NCBI GenBank assembly: GCA_026260175.1
Contig: JAKCWW010004588.1
Coordinates: 1 to 38,974 of the forward strand
Length of the DNA stretch: 38,974 nt
Direction of reading: 5' to 3'
Source: Reticulitermes lucifugus
Lineage: Eukaryota; Arthropoda; Insecta; Blattodea; Rhinotermitidae
The notes under the pieces were generated by a model, which was not told where the DNA came from, searched no databases, and worked only from the letters and a program-made list of their open reading frames with translations. Numbering within the stretch: position 1 is the first letter of the stretch; the number at the start of each line of letters is the position of its first letter. This document shows, in pieces, positions 30,771-38,974 of this stretch. The position numbers and the translations under genes are program-made.

Positions 30771-30840
30771 TCATTGTGTATATATAAACTGATTTTAAGA
30801 TACTTGTTTGCATTTGTTGGTGCCATTATTGTATATAACT

Positions 30841-31685
30841 TTAATAGCTACTGTGGCCTAGTTAGATAGCGTTATCTACTTAGCTGCACTATTTTTTATA
30901 GTTTCGTCTACACTCTTTGCTGCATAGTTATTTTTCCCTAGGGTGATGTGTTTTTGGAAAGACTAGTACAATGCAGAACAATCTTTGCAGTCAGCGTCGC
31001 TGGATTATATCACCCTGGCTTGTAACTTTCACAGAAGTGGACAGGCTATTGGAATATGCATAGCCCTACCTTATATATTTTCCCACTAAAAAAATTAACA
31101 TTCTGTGCTCAGGAATGTGAAATAACATTTGACACTAATACTTTTTTTTAGGATTTGTGATTATTGAGTTTTCTTATGTGCAGTGCATATATTTGTATAA
31201 ATATTGCAGGATGGAAGCACAATTTCAATATAAGCACACGTGTTCAGAGAGAAAAAAAACTGGATCTTTCATCCTTAATTCAGTCTGTGTTCCAGACAGA
31301 ATGCAACTTAAGTATATTTGGAATAGACATTGGCTATTACCGGGTGTTTATAAACAATCAACTCAGTTTCATGTTTGTTGACCGTCACATCAGGCGGTGC
31401 CTGAACTTTGTGGCACTTTGCCACGTACGTGACATTACCTTACACCGGGAAAAATAGTAGCATGTTACTATATTGTTACGTAGAGAGTTCGTAAGTTAAA
31501 TGCCTTCCTTTTTAAATCTTTAAAGCTTATTTGTTAACATATCTACCACCTTCATATGATTATAGGAACAAACGGTGATTATTTCCGTGCAGAGGATAAG
31601 TTGGTTTCTGTGATGTTAATGCGTTATGTTTACTGTGAAGTAGGAACTCAATTTATATATACCGTATTGAGACGTACTTTAGGCT
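30841..31685. other. No recognisable feature
   Basis: Short frames at 31157-31457 have no recognised product. Confidence 0.4.
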
Positions 31686-31708
31686 TAAGGGGTTTATATA
31701 TATATATA

Positions 31709-31750
31709 TACCTGAAAAAATTATATATATATATATAATTTTTTCAGGTA
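31709..31750. repeat. Perfect 42-bp palindrome
   Basis: TACCTGAAAAAA then TTATATATA is followed by its exact reverse complement, with the centre between 31729 and 31730 and no spacer. It directly follows another TA run (31694-31710). It could fold as a 21-bp hairpin, cruciform or RNA stem, or be a remnant of two abutting short inverted ends. Confidence 0.95.
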
Positions 31751-31934
31751 TTGACCGTCAAATACTATATTGTGCTTCATGAATATTCGTATGGAAAATG
31801 CATTCGAGTATATGACCGAAATGCAACTGGCAATAGTCGCATTCCTGACATATGACAGAAATTTTTTTCTTAGGTACAGACTACATCGTTAGCCTAATTA
31901 TATTTCTTAAGGGAAATAAAAAAACAGTTGTCCC

Positions 31935-32135
31935 TGCCCACGCCATGAAAGCTTGTAGGGGGAGCAGAAGTGTATGTCCACTCATTCTTAACCGCAGCGC
32001 TAGATGGAGGTGAGTGGTCAACTTCATACCCCGGCCGTTTTGCGCCCTGGAAATAACACCGATACCTATTTAATAGGAGCCTGGGTGGACCCCAGAGCCG
32101 GTCTGGACGTTTCGGTGAAGATAAAAATCTCTTAA
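31935..32135 (-). mobile_element. SINE A, head-truncated copy
   Basis: Tail 'cacgccatgaaagcttgta', then 'cactcattcttaacc', 'ggaggtgagtggtcaactt', 'cataccccggccgtttt' and 'gaccccagagccggtctgga', ending near 'aaatctcttaag'. The tRNA-like head is absent (5' truncation). Overlapping frames are spurious. Confidence 0.85.
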
Positions 32136-32700
32136 GTTTATGAAACACCATGCTAGGTGTATGGTCCTTGAACTCTTGAACTACTTGGCCGATTTTCACC
32201 AAACTTTATATCAACGTAATTCCACTGTAGGACACTCGAACATCGTGTTTTATAATTTTATACAATCTGTAATGTGAATGGTAGATGTGGGAACGTGTGA
32301 GACGGGAGAGTCGCACCGCTGAATTTGCGGTCCTGACGTGACGTGTGCTAATGAAAACATATGCAACTTATGTTACTTTAATATTTTTGTACAATGTGAA
32401 ATGACAAAATGAAGGCCATAAGAATATTTTCTTTAGTTTCCGGTTTGGTGGCAGTAAGTAATGGATCGCCCCTTCACAGGGTATTGAACTCCGTTTTATA
32501 CATCTTCTTTCTCAATTTGTAAGGAAACTGCCTGGCATTTTTACATATTTGTTATCTATTTGAAACACGGCTACTGTATTGGAATACTGCATTACATGAC
32601 AAACGGTCTTTACTAATGATGTTTTTACTACTGTCTTTTTAATATTATAATATGAACAAAACAAATTGACAAAAATCGAGCTCTCAGTTTTTAATACTAT
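32136..32700. other. No recognisable feature
   Basis: 'gaactacttggccgattttc' at 32173-32195 resembles a widespread insect repeat phrase, but no boundaries can be given. Otherwise nothing. Confidence 0.35.
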
Positions 32701-32734
32701 TACGATTACAGTTGTACGTTCTCTTTTTATATAG

Positions 32735-32860
32735 TTGTACAGAGCCTAAGGATGGCTTAACAGGGCCGAAACATGTAGGTGATTGTGGATTTCAATGAAC
32801 AAATGTCGTGTAAGATGGTTTATTGTTGGTGTCTGTATACACATACAAACACAGTTGGGT
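32735..32860 (+). repeat. Hammerhead-motif repeat family 1, copy at 32.7 kb
   Basis: Motif: CTAAGGA (32746-32752), extra T, GGCT, loop, GGCC, GAAACATGTAGG; helix II is four pairs including one G-U. Downstream 'atgtcgtgtaagatgg' and 'attgttggtgtctgtatac' match the flanks of the copies at 300-440 and 24430-24600. The box is mutated at G5, so it is likely inactive. It ends next to a Tigger-like terminus. Confidence 0.6.
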
Positions 32861-32876
32861 GAACTATATCAAATCA

Positions 32877-32935
32877 CAGTCATTTTCGGAAGTTACGTCG
32901 GAAGTTACGTCGTAAGTGGTTCCTAGACCGGCGTC
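32877..32935 (-). mobile_element. Tigger/pogo-like element terminus
   Basis: CAGTCATTTTCGG begins at 32877, followed by the 12-bp direct repeat 'cggaagttacgt' twice and 'cgtaagtgg'. It lies about 200 bp beyond the transposase stop, where a Tigger 3' terminal inverted repeat should be. The flanking dinucleotide is CA rather than the expected TA. The other terminus was not found, so the element is truncated. Confidence 0.65.
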
Positions 32936-33075
32936 GTTAGACGAGACGACGCAATACGAGAGAGATTTTCCCATAGACGCAATGTTGAAATGGGGAGGGT
33001 GGTTCTAGACAAATTGTTTTGACTAAGAAAAAAAGGTATATCCATATGGTACTTACGTAAAATTTACAAAAAATA

Positions 33076-33545
33076 TTAACTGTGACAAACAAATTGCAAT
33101 TGAAGGAGAAGGCACTTCTTTTTTTTAACTGTAGACGGATCATCTGGGTCATCACCAGTGTCCAACAGTACAGGTGGCGATGCAGGACTAACTGAAGATG
33201 ACTTGAAGAAATCAAGCACTGAAATCCGGCGAGACAAAGGCCTCTTCTTCTCCTTCAGAATTTCCTCATAGCAAGCAATCATCCTCATAATTCCTTGTCT
33301 AGTTGTTGCTGCTCGCTGCTGCAATGTCCTCGAACACCTTGATGCCAGCTTCAATCAGTGCAAGCTCTTCAGTCAACTTATAAACCGTCGCGGTCCTCTC
33401 CTTAGGCTCAGATTCTTCAGCTTTTTCGAGGGCGCTTTGCTGCCGAATTTCAACAAGATAGTCGAGCGTGAGATCCTGATCATGGAGTTCAGCAACTCGA
33501 AGACATCTTCTTCGTCGTACTTACGAATTTTCGGGCTTGGTTTAC
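33076..33545 (-). pseudogene. Tigger/pogo-like transposase, C-terminal remnant
   Basis: The C-terminal region after the DDE domain of a Tigger-type (pogo, Tc1/mariner superfamily) transposase is readable on the minus strand but spread over three frames. One piece, from about 33545, includes KPSPKIRKYDEEDV. A second (about 33500-33320) includes DLTLDYLVEIRQQ and IEAGIKVFEDI. A third (about 33325-33076) includes RQGIMRMIACYEEILKEKK and SVLDFFKSSS, then an acidic GDDPDDPS tail. Frameshifts lie near 33500 and 33320. The FF/K-rich end is typical of Tigger proteins. No DDE residues or CENP-B-like DNA-binding domain are present, and sequence upstream of 33545 is not recognisable. The gene is dead; identification is by recognition of the C-terminal pattern. 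Confidence 0.8.
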
Positions 33546-34385
33546 TATGTTGGGTCTGGGGGCAAATGACGTACTTTCGGAAGGACGTCAGTCAAGGGTG
33601 ACTACCAGCACCTTAAATTTCGTACTGGTTTTGAGAGAGGCCGTAGCCTTATCTACAGAATGTGTGTGTGTAGGATATTTTTTATCCGTCAGAAATGACA
33701 AATATGTCGACGGTGTAAAACTTTGAGGTTATTACGGAAAATTTAACGAAAGTACAATCTGTAGGCCTGCTTAAGTTCGATAAGCAACAACAGTAATGCA
33801 TCTGATTGTTTAGAAATATAATTATGGAACACGAAAGCAGATTTTGTGTGTCCTGCTTCTTGCCTGCTTGGTAAATACATGATCCGTATTTTATGTGACA
33901 ACTATAGCTTGTCACTTCCCGCTGCTATTCCGACATGTGAGTGGGCTACATTGTTACGATAACCAAGGCGATACGAAGTGGCAAACGGTATTTGTCAGAT
34001 AAAATAAGGACTCTGTATTATATGGATAAACTGCGGGAATCAGAATTAACAGGCGAATTTATTCGGCTGTTGAAATATGCCTAATTTCTTTCTGTTCCTG
34101 GTCCCGGAAGTTTCTGGCCATATTTGCAGGAGTCTGTAGTTTGATTCCGTCATAAGACAGTCACAGTAGCCTCCCATAGTAGACAAGATTTCATACTTTT
34201 CTGTACTTGACATTGTCAAACCAAAAGTTGGTTACCTTAATTCTGATTACATTCCTTCTGTCCATGATGATGCTGAACATTTCATTACGCCAGCTGTTTC
34301 CTATCTGGGTCTGGCTGCCCAGTATCTGACACAAAGGAAGGTACTAATGCCACTTGTTCAACGCATGCTGAGGAACTATTCATAA

Positions 34386-34388
<3 letters not shown>
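33546..34388. other. No recognisable feature
   Basis: No further transposase homology seen; 33660-33670 is a short TG run. Confidence 0.4.

Positions 34389-34426
<38 letters not shown>
34389..34426 (+). repeat. (TG)19 microsatellite
   Basis: Nineteen uninterrupted TG units; likely length-polymorphic. Confidence 0.97.
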
Positions 34427-34429
<3 letters not shown>

Positions 34430-35217
34430 GGGTCATTTTCTACGTCCTCTCGTGTCTATGTATATTTGTCTTTTATTTGCTTTTTTTGTAACATTTGAAT
34501 CTTTAACATTATTTATCTTTGTTTACTTATGTTCCCTGTAGCTGCATGTACACAGGCCCTGTGTGGACACATAATTATGTCTTTCCTTCTACATTTTTTA
34601 TTCTGTATTATTTCCAGAACTGACATGTTTAAATTGCCTTACATTTATCGTTATGCATTTAATTTATTATCCTTTTATATCGTGTGTTATTGCTTATTTA
34701 TTTATTCACACAATAGTTGTCTTTAGTTTCGTTCTTTGCATTAATTTATTTAGTCATTTTCTCAAGATTTTATATAGTGCCGTGCCAAGTTCACTAATTT
34801 TATATCGCGTCATCGTCAGTTCTGATGGTGGCTCTAGACAGGTTAAGGAATGCATGTAAAGTTAACAATTTCTTTCACGCCTGCTCACTTTCGTGCAATT
34901 ATCTGCTTCACCAGAGAAAGTGTGTTTTATGTATAAATAGTCTGGGTTATTTTTCTGCAACTGTTATTGGAAATATTTGCGACGCAGTGGCACAGAAAAG
35001 GCCCCGCAGACCCTGCGGCTCGATGGGCCCCGTGGGTCAAGGTGCCCACCAAAGTACTGAATACAAAAATTTGTTGTGAATTCTTTCGGACTGGATTCCT
35101 TTTCTCTGGCAAAAGGCAATATTCTGAATCGTGTTGTGAGATCTGGGAATAACTTCGCTAATAATTACAGCGGGGCCCCCGATCGGTTATCTACGCCATT
35201 GGGTGAACATTGTAGAC
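34427..35217. other. No gene; T-rich block and a G/C hairpin
   Basis: 34440-34800 is strongly T-rich. At 35004-35018 CCGCAG-acc-CTGCGG forms a 6-bp hairpin inside a G/C-rich patch. No repeats recognised. Confidence 0.4.
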
Positions 35218-35467
35218 CAGTGTTTCCCAACCTTGTTTCCGTGAAGGAACCCCTAAGAATTGTTCATATCCTGAGGAACACCTGCTTATGAAACATTGTT
35301 GTGTACGGAGATTACTCCAGTCCTGCCAAATGCCGGACAAAATTCCCGCGATATTTCGAGGGATATTTGACATTTTTTGCAGTATATAAAATTTTTATTT
35401 ATTTATTCATTCATTCCACGGTTTCTTGCGGAACGTCTAAGGATGTTATGCTGATTGGGAAACACTG
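35218..35467. mobile_element. hAT-like MITE, uninterrupted copy
   Basis: Terminal inverted repeats CAGTGTTTCCCAACC (35218) and the complement of GATTGGGAAACACTG (ending 35467). Internal 'ggagattactccagtcctg' and 'attcccgcgatatttcgagg' match the copy at 28141-28523. Possible decayed 8-bp duplications are TTGTAGAC and ATTTAGAG. It serves as the empty site for the retroposon insertion at 28321. Confidence 0.82.
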
Positions 35468-36925
35468 ATTTAGAGACTTAACGGTAGTGATTTCACAGAA
35501 ACCCATGCATTGTTCCTTATTGTTGTCATGTGATTATAAACACAGTTGGCATTTGTCGACAGAATTTAGTAAAACCACCTACATTATATTTCATAGAAGT
35601 ACTCTTAACGATTCCAGCGTTGTTATATGCGGACGGACAGACAGACATGGCGAAGTTAATGTGTATATACTTTTTAAACTTTCGTCCGAACGCGGTAAAT
35701 AAACAAAGGGTTTTCGAAGAACGTAACCACAATGTGCATGACCCAGTCTAAGACGGAACCCGGATTGTCTCTCTCTGGGAGGTCTTTGTTGTGCCCGCTT
35801 GAATGCTAAATAATGAAGGGTGTGCTGGATCATCACCGTCATCACCCATCCTGTTTACTTTAGTCTTCACTAGGGACCACTGTTTGCTTAGGACGTAATA
35901 AAAATTCTGACAAGATCCCGTCCTAAGTCAACAACTGTTACCAGTCATCACTTGTTTATTCAGTTCTCTGCTGCCACCTAGCAGTAACACACAGAACAAG
36001 AGTAGGCAGCATATGATTGGCATTGGCCACTAATAATTTAATGGCATGTATGCAGTCAGCAGTGCCCTGTACAATGACGATCCACCCCTTAATGCTATGG
36101 AACATTATTTTCATAGTCTCTTTCTAATATAAAACGGTAATTTTCCTGTCAGTACCCTATTTCCTACTTAATTTAAAATAATCCTAAAGCAATAATTCGA
36201 CTGTAACTATTTTGTTATAGAATCAAATGACATGCTTTTTGTGAATACGACCATGAACCTTTGCATTCCGCAACAGCACGAAATTACGTGAACAGCCGAA
36301 TGATATCGCTGGTTAATCTGTTGAAGACCGACTTTCATCTAAGTAATGTACAAAAATTAATTTCCTACCTTACAGATAACACAGCCCGTGTTCATCATAA
36401 AAATCGATCATTCTGATTAAGGACACAATTCTTCTTATTCTGAGAATCATACGAAACACGTACTTGGTAAGTGCATTATGCAGGCAAAATGCAGTTTCTT
36501 AATGTTAGAGCAAGTGGAACGTGTAGTTAACCCGGAGTTTTATAACAATAAAGAAAGGGGATTAGGAAATCGGTCTTAAAATATTTAGATGGGGCATGCT
36601 GATTTTGATTATGTCAGGGGAGTTCGTCCAAGTGATTATCCTCTGTTTTCAGCGCTGTCTACAAATTTAAAGATGATAGCAACAGTTGTGACACGATAGC
36701 TGACAACACAGAACACGGACTGATATCAACAGGGGATAGAAAATCTCGACCCACATTATGAGAAAGGCTTTTGTTTTGGCGTTGGCTGTGTGGAAAGGTA
36801 GTGGGATAGCTCTGGAATTAAATGTGAACTCTTCTTGTTATAGTTAAGAGTAAAGAACCCAAAATGTGCGAATTTGCGTTGTAGACTCATTTTTAGACGC
36901 ATTCGCAAAATTGCGAAAAGCGATT
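35468..36925. other. No recognisable feature
   Basis: Short overlapping frames at 35487-35845 have no recognised product. 'ttattctgagaatcatacga' at 36440 resembles 'ttattgtgagaatcgtatca' at 26610, a possible weak repeat. Confidence 0.35.
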
Positions 36926-37090
36926 ATGGGCTTCGCCATGTGTGTCTGTCCGTCCGCATGGAACAGCTCGGGTTCCGCTGGACGGATTTTTATTAAATTT
37001 TATATTTGATTATCTTCCGAAAATCTGTCCAGAGAATTCAAGTTTCATTAAAATCTGACAAGAATGACGAGTACTTTACATGAAGACATA
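36926..37090 (+). repeat. Possible dispersed-repeat fragment
   Basis: 'cttcgccatgtgtgtctgtc' and 'cgtccgcatgg', then 'gctggacggatttttattaa' and 'caagtttcattaaaatctg' have the phrasing of a common insect repeat, but no second clear copy exists in the window. Confidence 0.25.
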
Positions 37091-37580
37091 TGTACATTTA
37101 TGATAGTATCTCTCTCAGTTCTTCTTGGAATGAGTGTTGTAGACAAAAGCTGTACAGAAAATCAAAACACACATTTCTTATTCAATAATGTTTTTCAAAA
37201 ATGGTGCCGTTTATGAGATAATGTTCAAAAATATAGTAGAGGCGGACAGGCCACAGATGACAATGTAGTACGGCGCATGCACATTGCATGCTGGCTAACT
37301 AAGACTACAGACATACACCCGAAGTATGTAACAGTTATGTTACGTTTATGCGCATATTGCCTGTCTTGTCTGACTGAACCTCGTAACTTACTAAGTTCTC
37401 GGCAGAAAAAAGCTACTCCTGAGTTGAGTCTGTAACAGTTTGCTTTGTTCCCTCAGGTTGAGACCATGAATCGCAGCCAAACAAAACCACCTGCAAAATC
37501 AGTTCCATATTTCTTCGTCATAAATTCAGTTCTGGGAAATGCAAAAGGCGGTAACAATTTTATGAACTGAATTTTTTTTA
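37091..37580. other. No recognisable feature
   Basis: No gene or repeat identified. Confidence 0.4.
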
Positions 37581-37591
37581 TATTTTCTTCC

Positions 37592-37730
37592 ATCTTGCTC
37601 ATGATACGGACAGGTGGAGGGCTCTTGTGAATGCGATAATGAACCTCCGAGTTCAGTAAAGTACGATGAATTTCTTGACTAGCTTAGGACACGTCAGCTT
37701 CTCGAGAAGGACTCTGCTCCATAAGTTAGT
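37592..37730 (+). mobile_element. Short retroposon R, 139 bp, second clear copy
   Basis: Plus-strand orientation from 'atcttgctcatgatacgg' to 'ctctgctccataagttagt'. It shares its 3' end with 28321-28452 and extends slightly further at the 5' end. Target duplication: TATTTTCTTCC (37581-37591) and TATTTTTCTTCC (37731-37742), one base different in length. Confidence 0.82.
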
Positions 37731-38059
37731 TATTTTTCTTCCGGTGTACGATCTATATATGAAATATTCTGAAATAGCCTATTTTTCGCTCTTTTGCAAT
37801 CAAACTTTGCGTAAATACTCCTGTTAACTGCATCACAGGAGTTGTCTGCATGTAACGACACGAGAACCGTTGAACCGCTTTGGTAAAATTTAATACGGGC
37901 AAGTCTTACTAAACGTTTTCTACATATTTCAGTCTTTGTTAAAATCGTGCATAAATAACGGACACTTCACGTGAAGGTCGACACGCGTTTCCGCACATAT
38001 CTATAGTGTAAATCCCTATATATTTGTTGCAATGAAAAATATTTTCGAACAAAATTTGA

Positions 38060-38285
38060 GAACTTCACTCTTCTGGGATATTGCGCGATGTTGGTTGGTA
38101 ATTTGTTACCGACGTTTCGGGACAACGTGTCGGTCCAATCTTCAAGGGTCAAGCCGTCCAAGAATTATTATTCTTGGATTTTTGACGTTGTGTCGTAACG
38201 TCGGTAACAAACCACCGACCTACGCCGCACACCATCTCTGGAGAGCGAAAACCTCGACTGCACTGCGGCGGAAGCCTAAAATCTC
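38060..38285. repeat. Foldback element F, second copy
   Basis: Left arm 'gatattgcgcgatgttgg', 'gttaccgacgtttcggg'; right arm 'cgtaacgtcggtaac', 'cgacctacgccgcacacc'. The arms align in inverted orientation around 'ccaagaattattattcttgg' (38157-38176), itself a perfect palindrome. It lacks the 31-bp tandem core of the 17.8 kb copy. The right arm continues into 'gagagcgaaaacctcg'. Confidence 0.75.
38108..38150 (-). ncRNA. Hammerhead-like motif, family 2, in foldback F
   Basis: Minus strand: CTTGAAGA, T, TGGAC, 9-nt loop, GTCCC, GAAACGTCGGTAAC. Helix II is GGAC/GTCC with one mismatch at its base; GAAAC and GTC are intact; helix I is only two G-C pairs. Hammerhead-like in layout; activity unproven. 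Confidence 0.35.
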
Positions 38286-38289
38286 GCAA

Positions 38290-38572
38290 AGCTGTATACT
38301 GAAAACAGTGACTTTACGCTGTTTCTTGTCGTAATTGGACAACCCAACCATTGGACTGATTCTGCCACCGCCCGTCTTCGCGTCTCTTTGGTGCTGTTCA
38401 TAAGAGACCAAAATTACAATATACGAACTGCAAACCCAGAGAAAATACGTAACAGAACGAGCAAGTAAAAATTTTGCATCTTATTAATTATGTGAGTATC
38501 AAATGTGTCAGTCAATTAGTCCCTTGCTAGGAGCGACGTGAACTTATCATAATGCAAAGAGGGATGAAGCAG
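38290..38572. other. No recognisable gene
   Basis: 'ccattggactgattctgcc' near 38347 loosely matches 14885; nothing else. Confidence 0.35.
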
Positions 38573-38574
38573 AG

Positions 38575-38974
38575 CGGTCAGCGCAGTAGCCAAATGGGAT
38601 GTAGTTCAAACGGAAGTTATGTAACTCGGTAAACACTACGGCCAAGTAGACTGCAATTTAACAGAAGTGATGTACTGCGATCAGCAGTGCAGCCACGTGG
38701 CATGTAGTTCAAACAGAAGTGATGTACTGCGGTCAGCAGTGCAGCCGCATGACATGTAGTTCAAACAGAAGTGATGTACTGCGGTCAGCAGTGCAGCCAC
38801 GTGGCATGTAGTTCAAACAGAAGCGATGTACTGCGGTCAGCAGTGCAGCCCCGTGGCATGTAGTTCAAACAGAAGTGATGTACTGCGGTCAGCAGTACAG
38901 CCACGTGGCATGTAGTTCAAACAGAAGTGATATACTGCGGTCAGCAGTGCAGCCGCGTGGCATGTAGTTCAAAC
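38575..38974 (+). repeat. 52-bp satellite array, truncated by window end
   Basis: Six consecutive 52-bp units start at 38663, 38715, 38767, 38819, 38871 and 38923 and end exactly at 38974; they differ by a few bases each. Two diverged units precede them (38575-38610 partial, 38611-38662). Each regular unit has 'agaagtgatgtactgcggtc', 'agcagtgcagcc' and 'gtggcatgtagttcaaac'. A hairpin ACTGC-ggtca-GCAGT recurs in most units. Divergence rises toward the left edge, as expected for an array boundary. Confidence 0.96.

Larger units (their letters stand above)
30141..30840. repeat. 700-bp foldback of hammerhead-motif family 1
   Basis: The left arm 30141-30437 and right arm 30544-30840 are reverse complements over their whole ~297 bp with moderate divergence and few gaps; the spacer is 106 bp. 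Paired landmarks: 'caataatgataccag' with 'ttggtgccattattg', 'accaatccattggtgtaatt' with 'aattacacctatggattggt', and 'gtttcagttagtaatgc' with 'gcattactaactgaaac'. Each arm carries one hammerhead-like motif (30208-30250 minus, 30726-30770 plus), so transcription across either arm places a motif in sense on one strand. No coding frame is present. Confidence 0.92.

Overview
This window looks like non-coding, repeat-packed chromosomal DNA from an insect. I see no bacterial gene organisation, no rRNA or functional tRNA gene, and no open reading frame that is convincing as a host gene. The longest frame is 180 codons, and it overlaps a dispersed repeat. The dispersed repeats match ones I associate with cockroach and termite genomes (Blattodea): a tRNA-headed SINE with a 'cggccggggcgtgaa' core and a 'gccttcatggc' tail, short retroposon fragments containing 'catggagcagagtcc', and repeats carrying 'cgaaacgtcgg'. 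The host assignment is recognition-based inference, not proof.

Layout. 1-3 kb: dispersed-repeat fragments and a minus-strand SINE. 3.34-3.74 kb: a 49-52 bp minisatellite. 4.4-8.6 kb: hammerhead-like repeats, several SINEs, and one SINE inserted with a target-site duplication inside an older repeat (W). 10.4-13.7 kb: more SINEs, including a second copy with a 14-15 bp duplication and a second tRNA-derived family. 15.05-15.41 kb: a dimeric A/T-rich minisatellite. 16.2-18.4 kb: two foldback structures and the best hammerhead-ribozyme candidate (16863-16913). 20-26 kb: short tandem arrays, degraded SINEs, microsatellites and a 50-base N gap inside a SINE. 28.1-28.5 kb: a hAT-like MITE split by a short retroposon with a perfect 15-bp duplication. 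30.14-30.84 kb: a 700-bp foldback with ~297-bp arms, each bearing a hammerhead-like motif. 32.9-33.5 kb: the 3' end of a Tigger/pogo-like DNA transposon with a frameshifted transposase remnant. 35.2 kb: a second hAT-like MITE. 37.6 kb: a second clear copy of the short retroposon. 38.06-38.29 kb: a further foldback. 38.57 kb to the end: a 52-bp satellite array that runs off the window.

The most interesting signal is a set of at least eight dispersed copies of a compact RNA-like motif: a CUGANGA-like box, one extra base, a 4-5 bp hairpin stem, GAAAC, a palindromic ACAUGU, then A. It has the layout of a minimal type I hammerhead ribozyme with a palindromic helix III, as described for Penelope-like elements and retrozymes. 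In the best copy all three helices can be drawn. Two or three other repeat families share the architecture (GAAACGUC versions), and copies repeatedly occur as inverted pairs. No partner genes are visible; the window records mobile-element history rather than a pathway.
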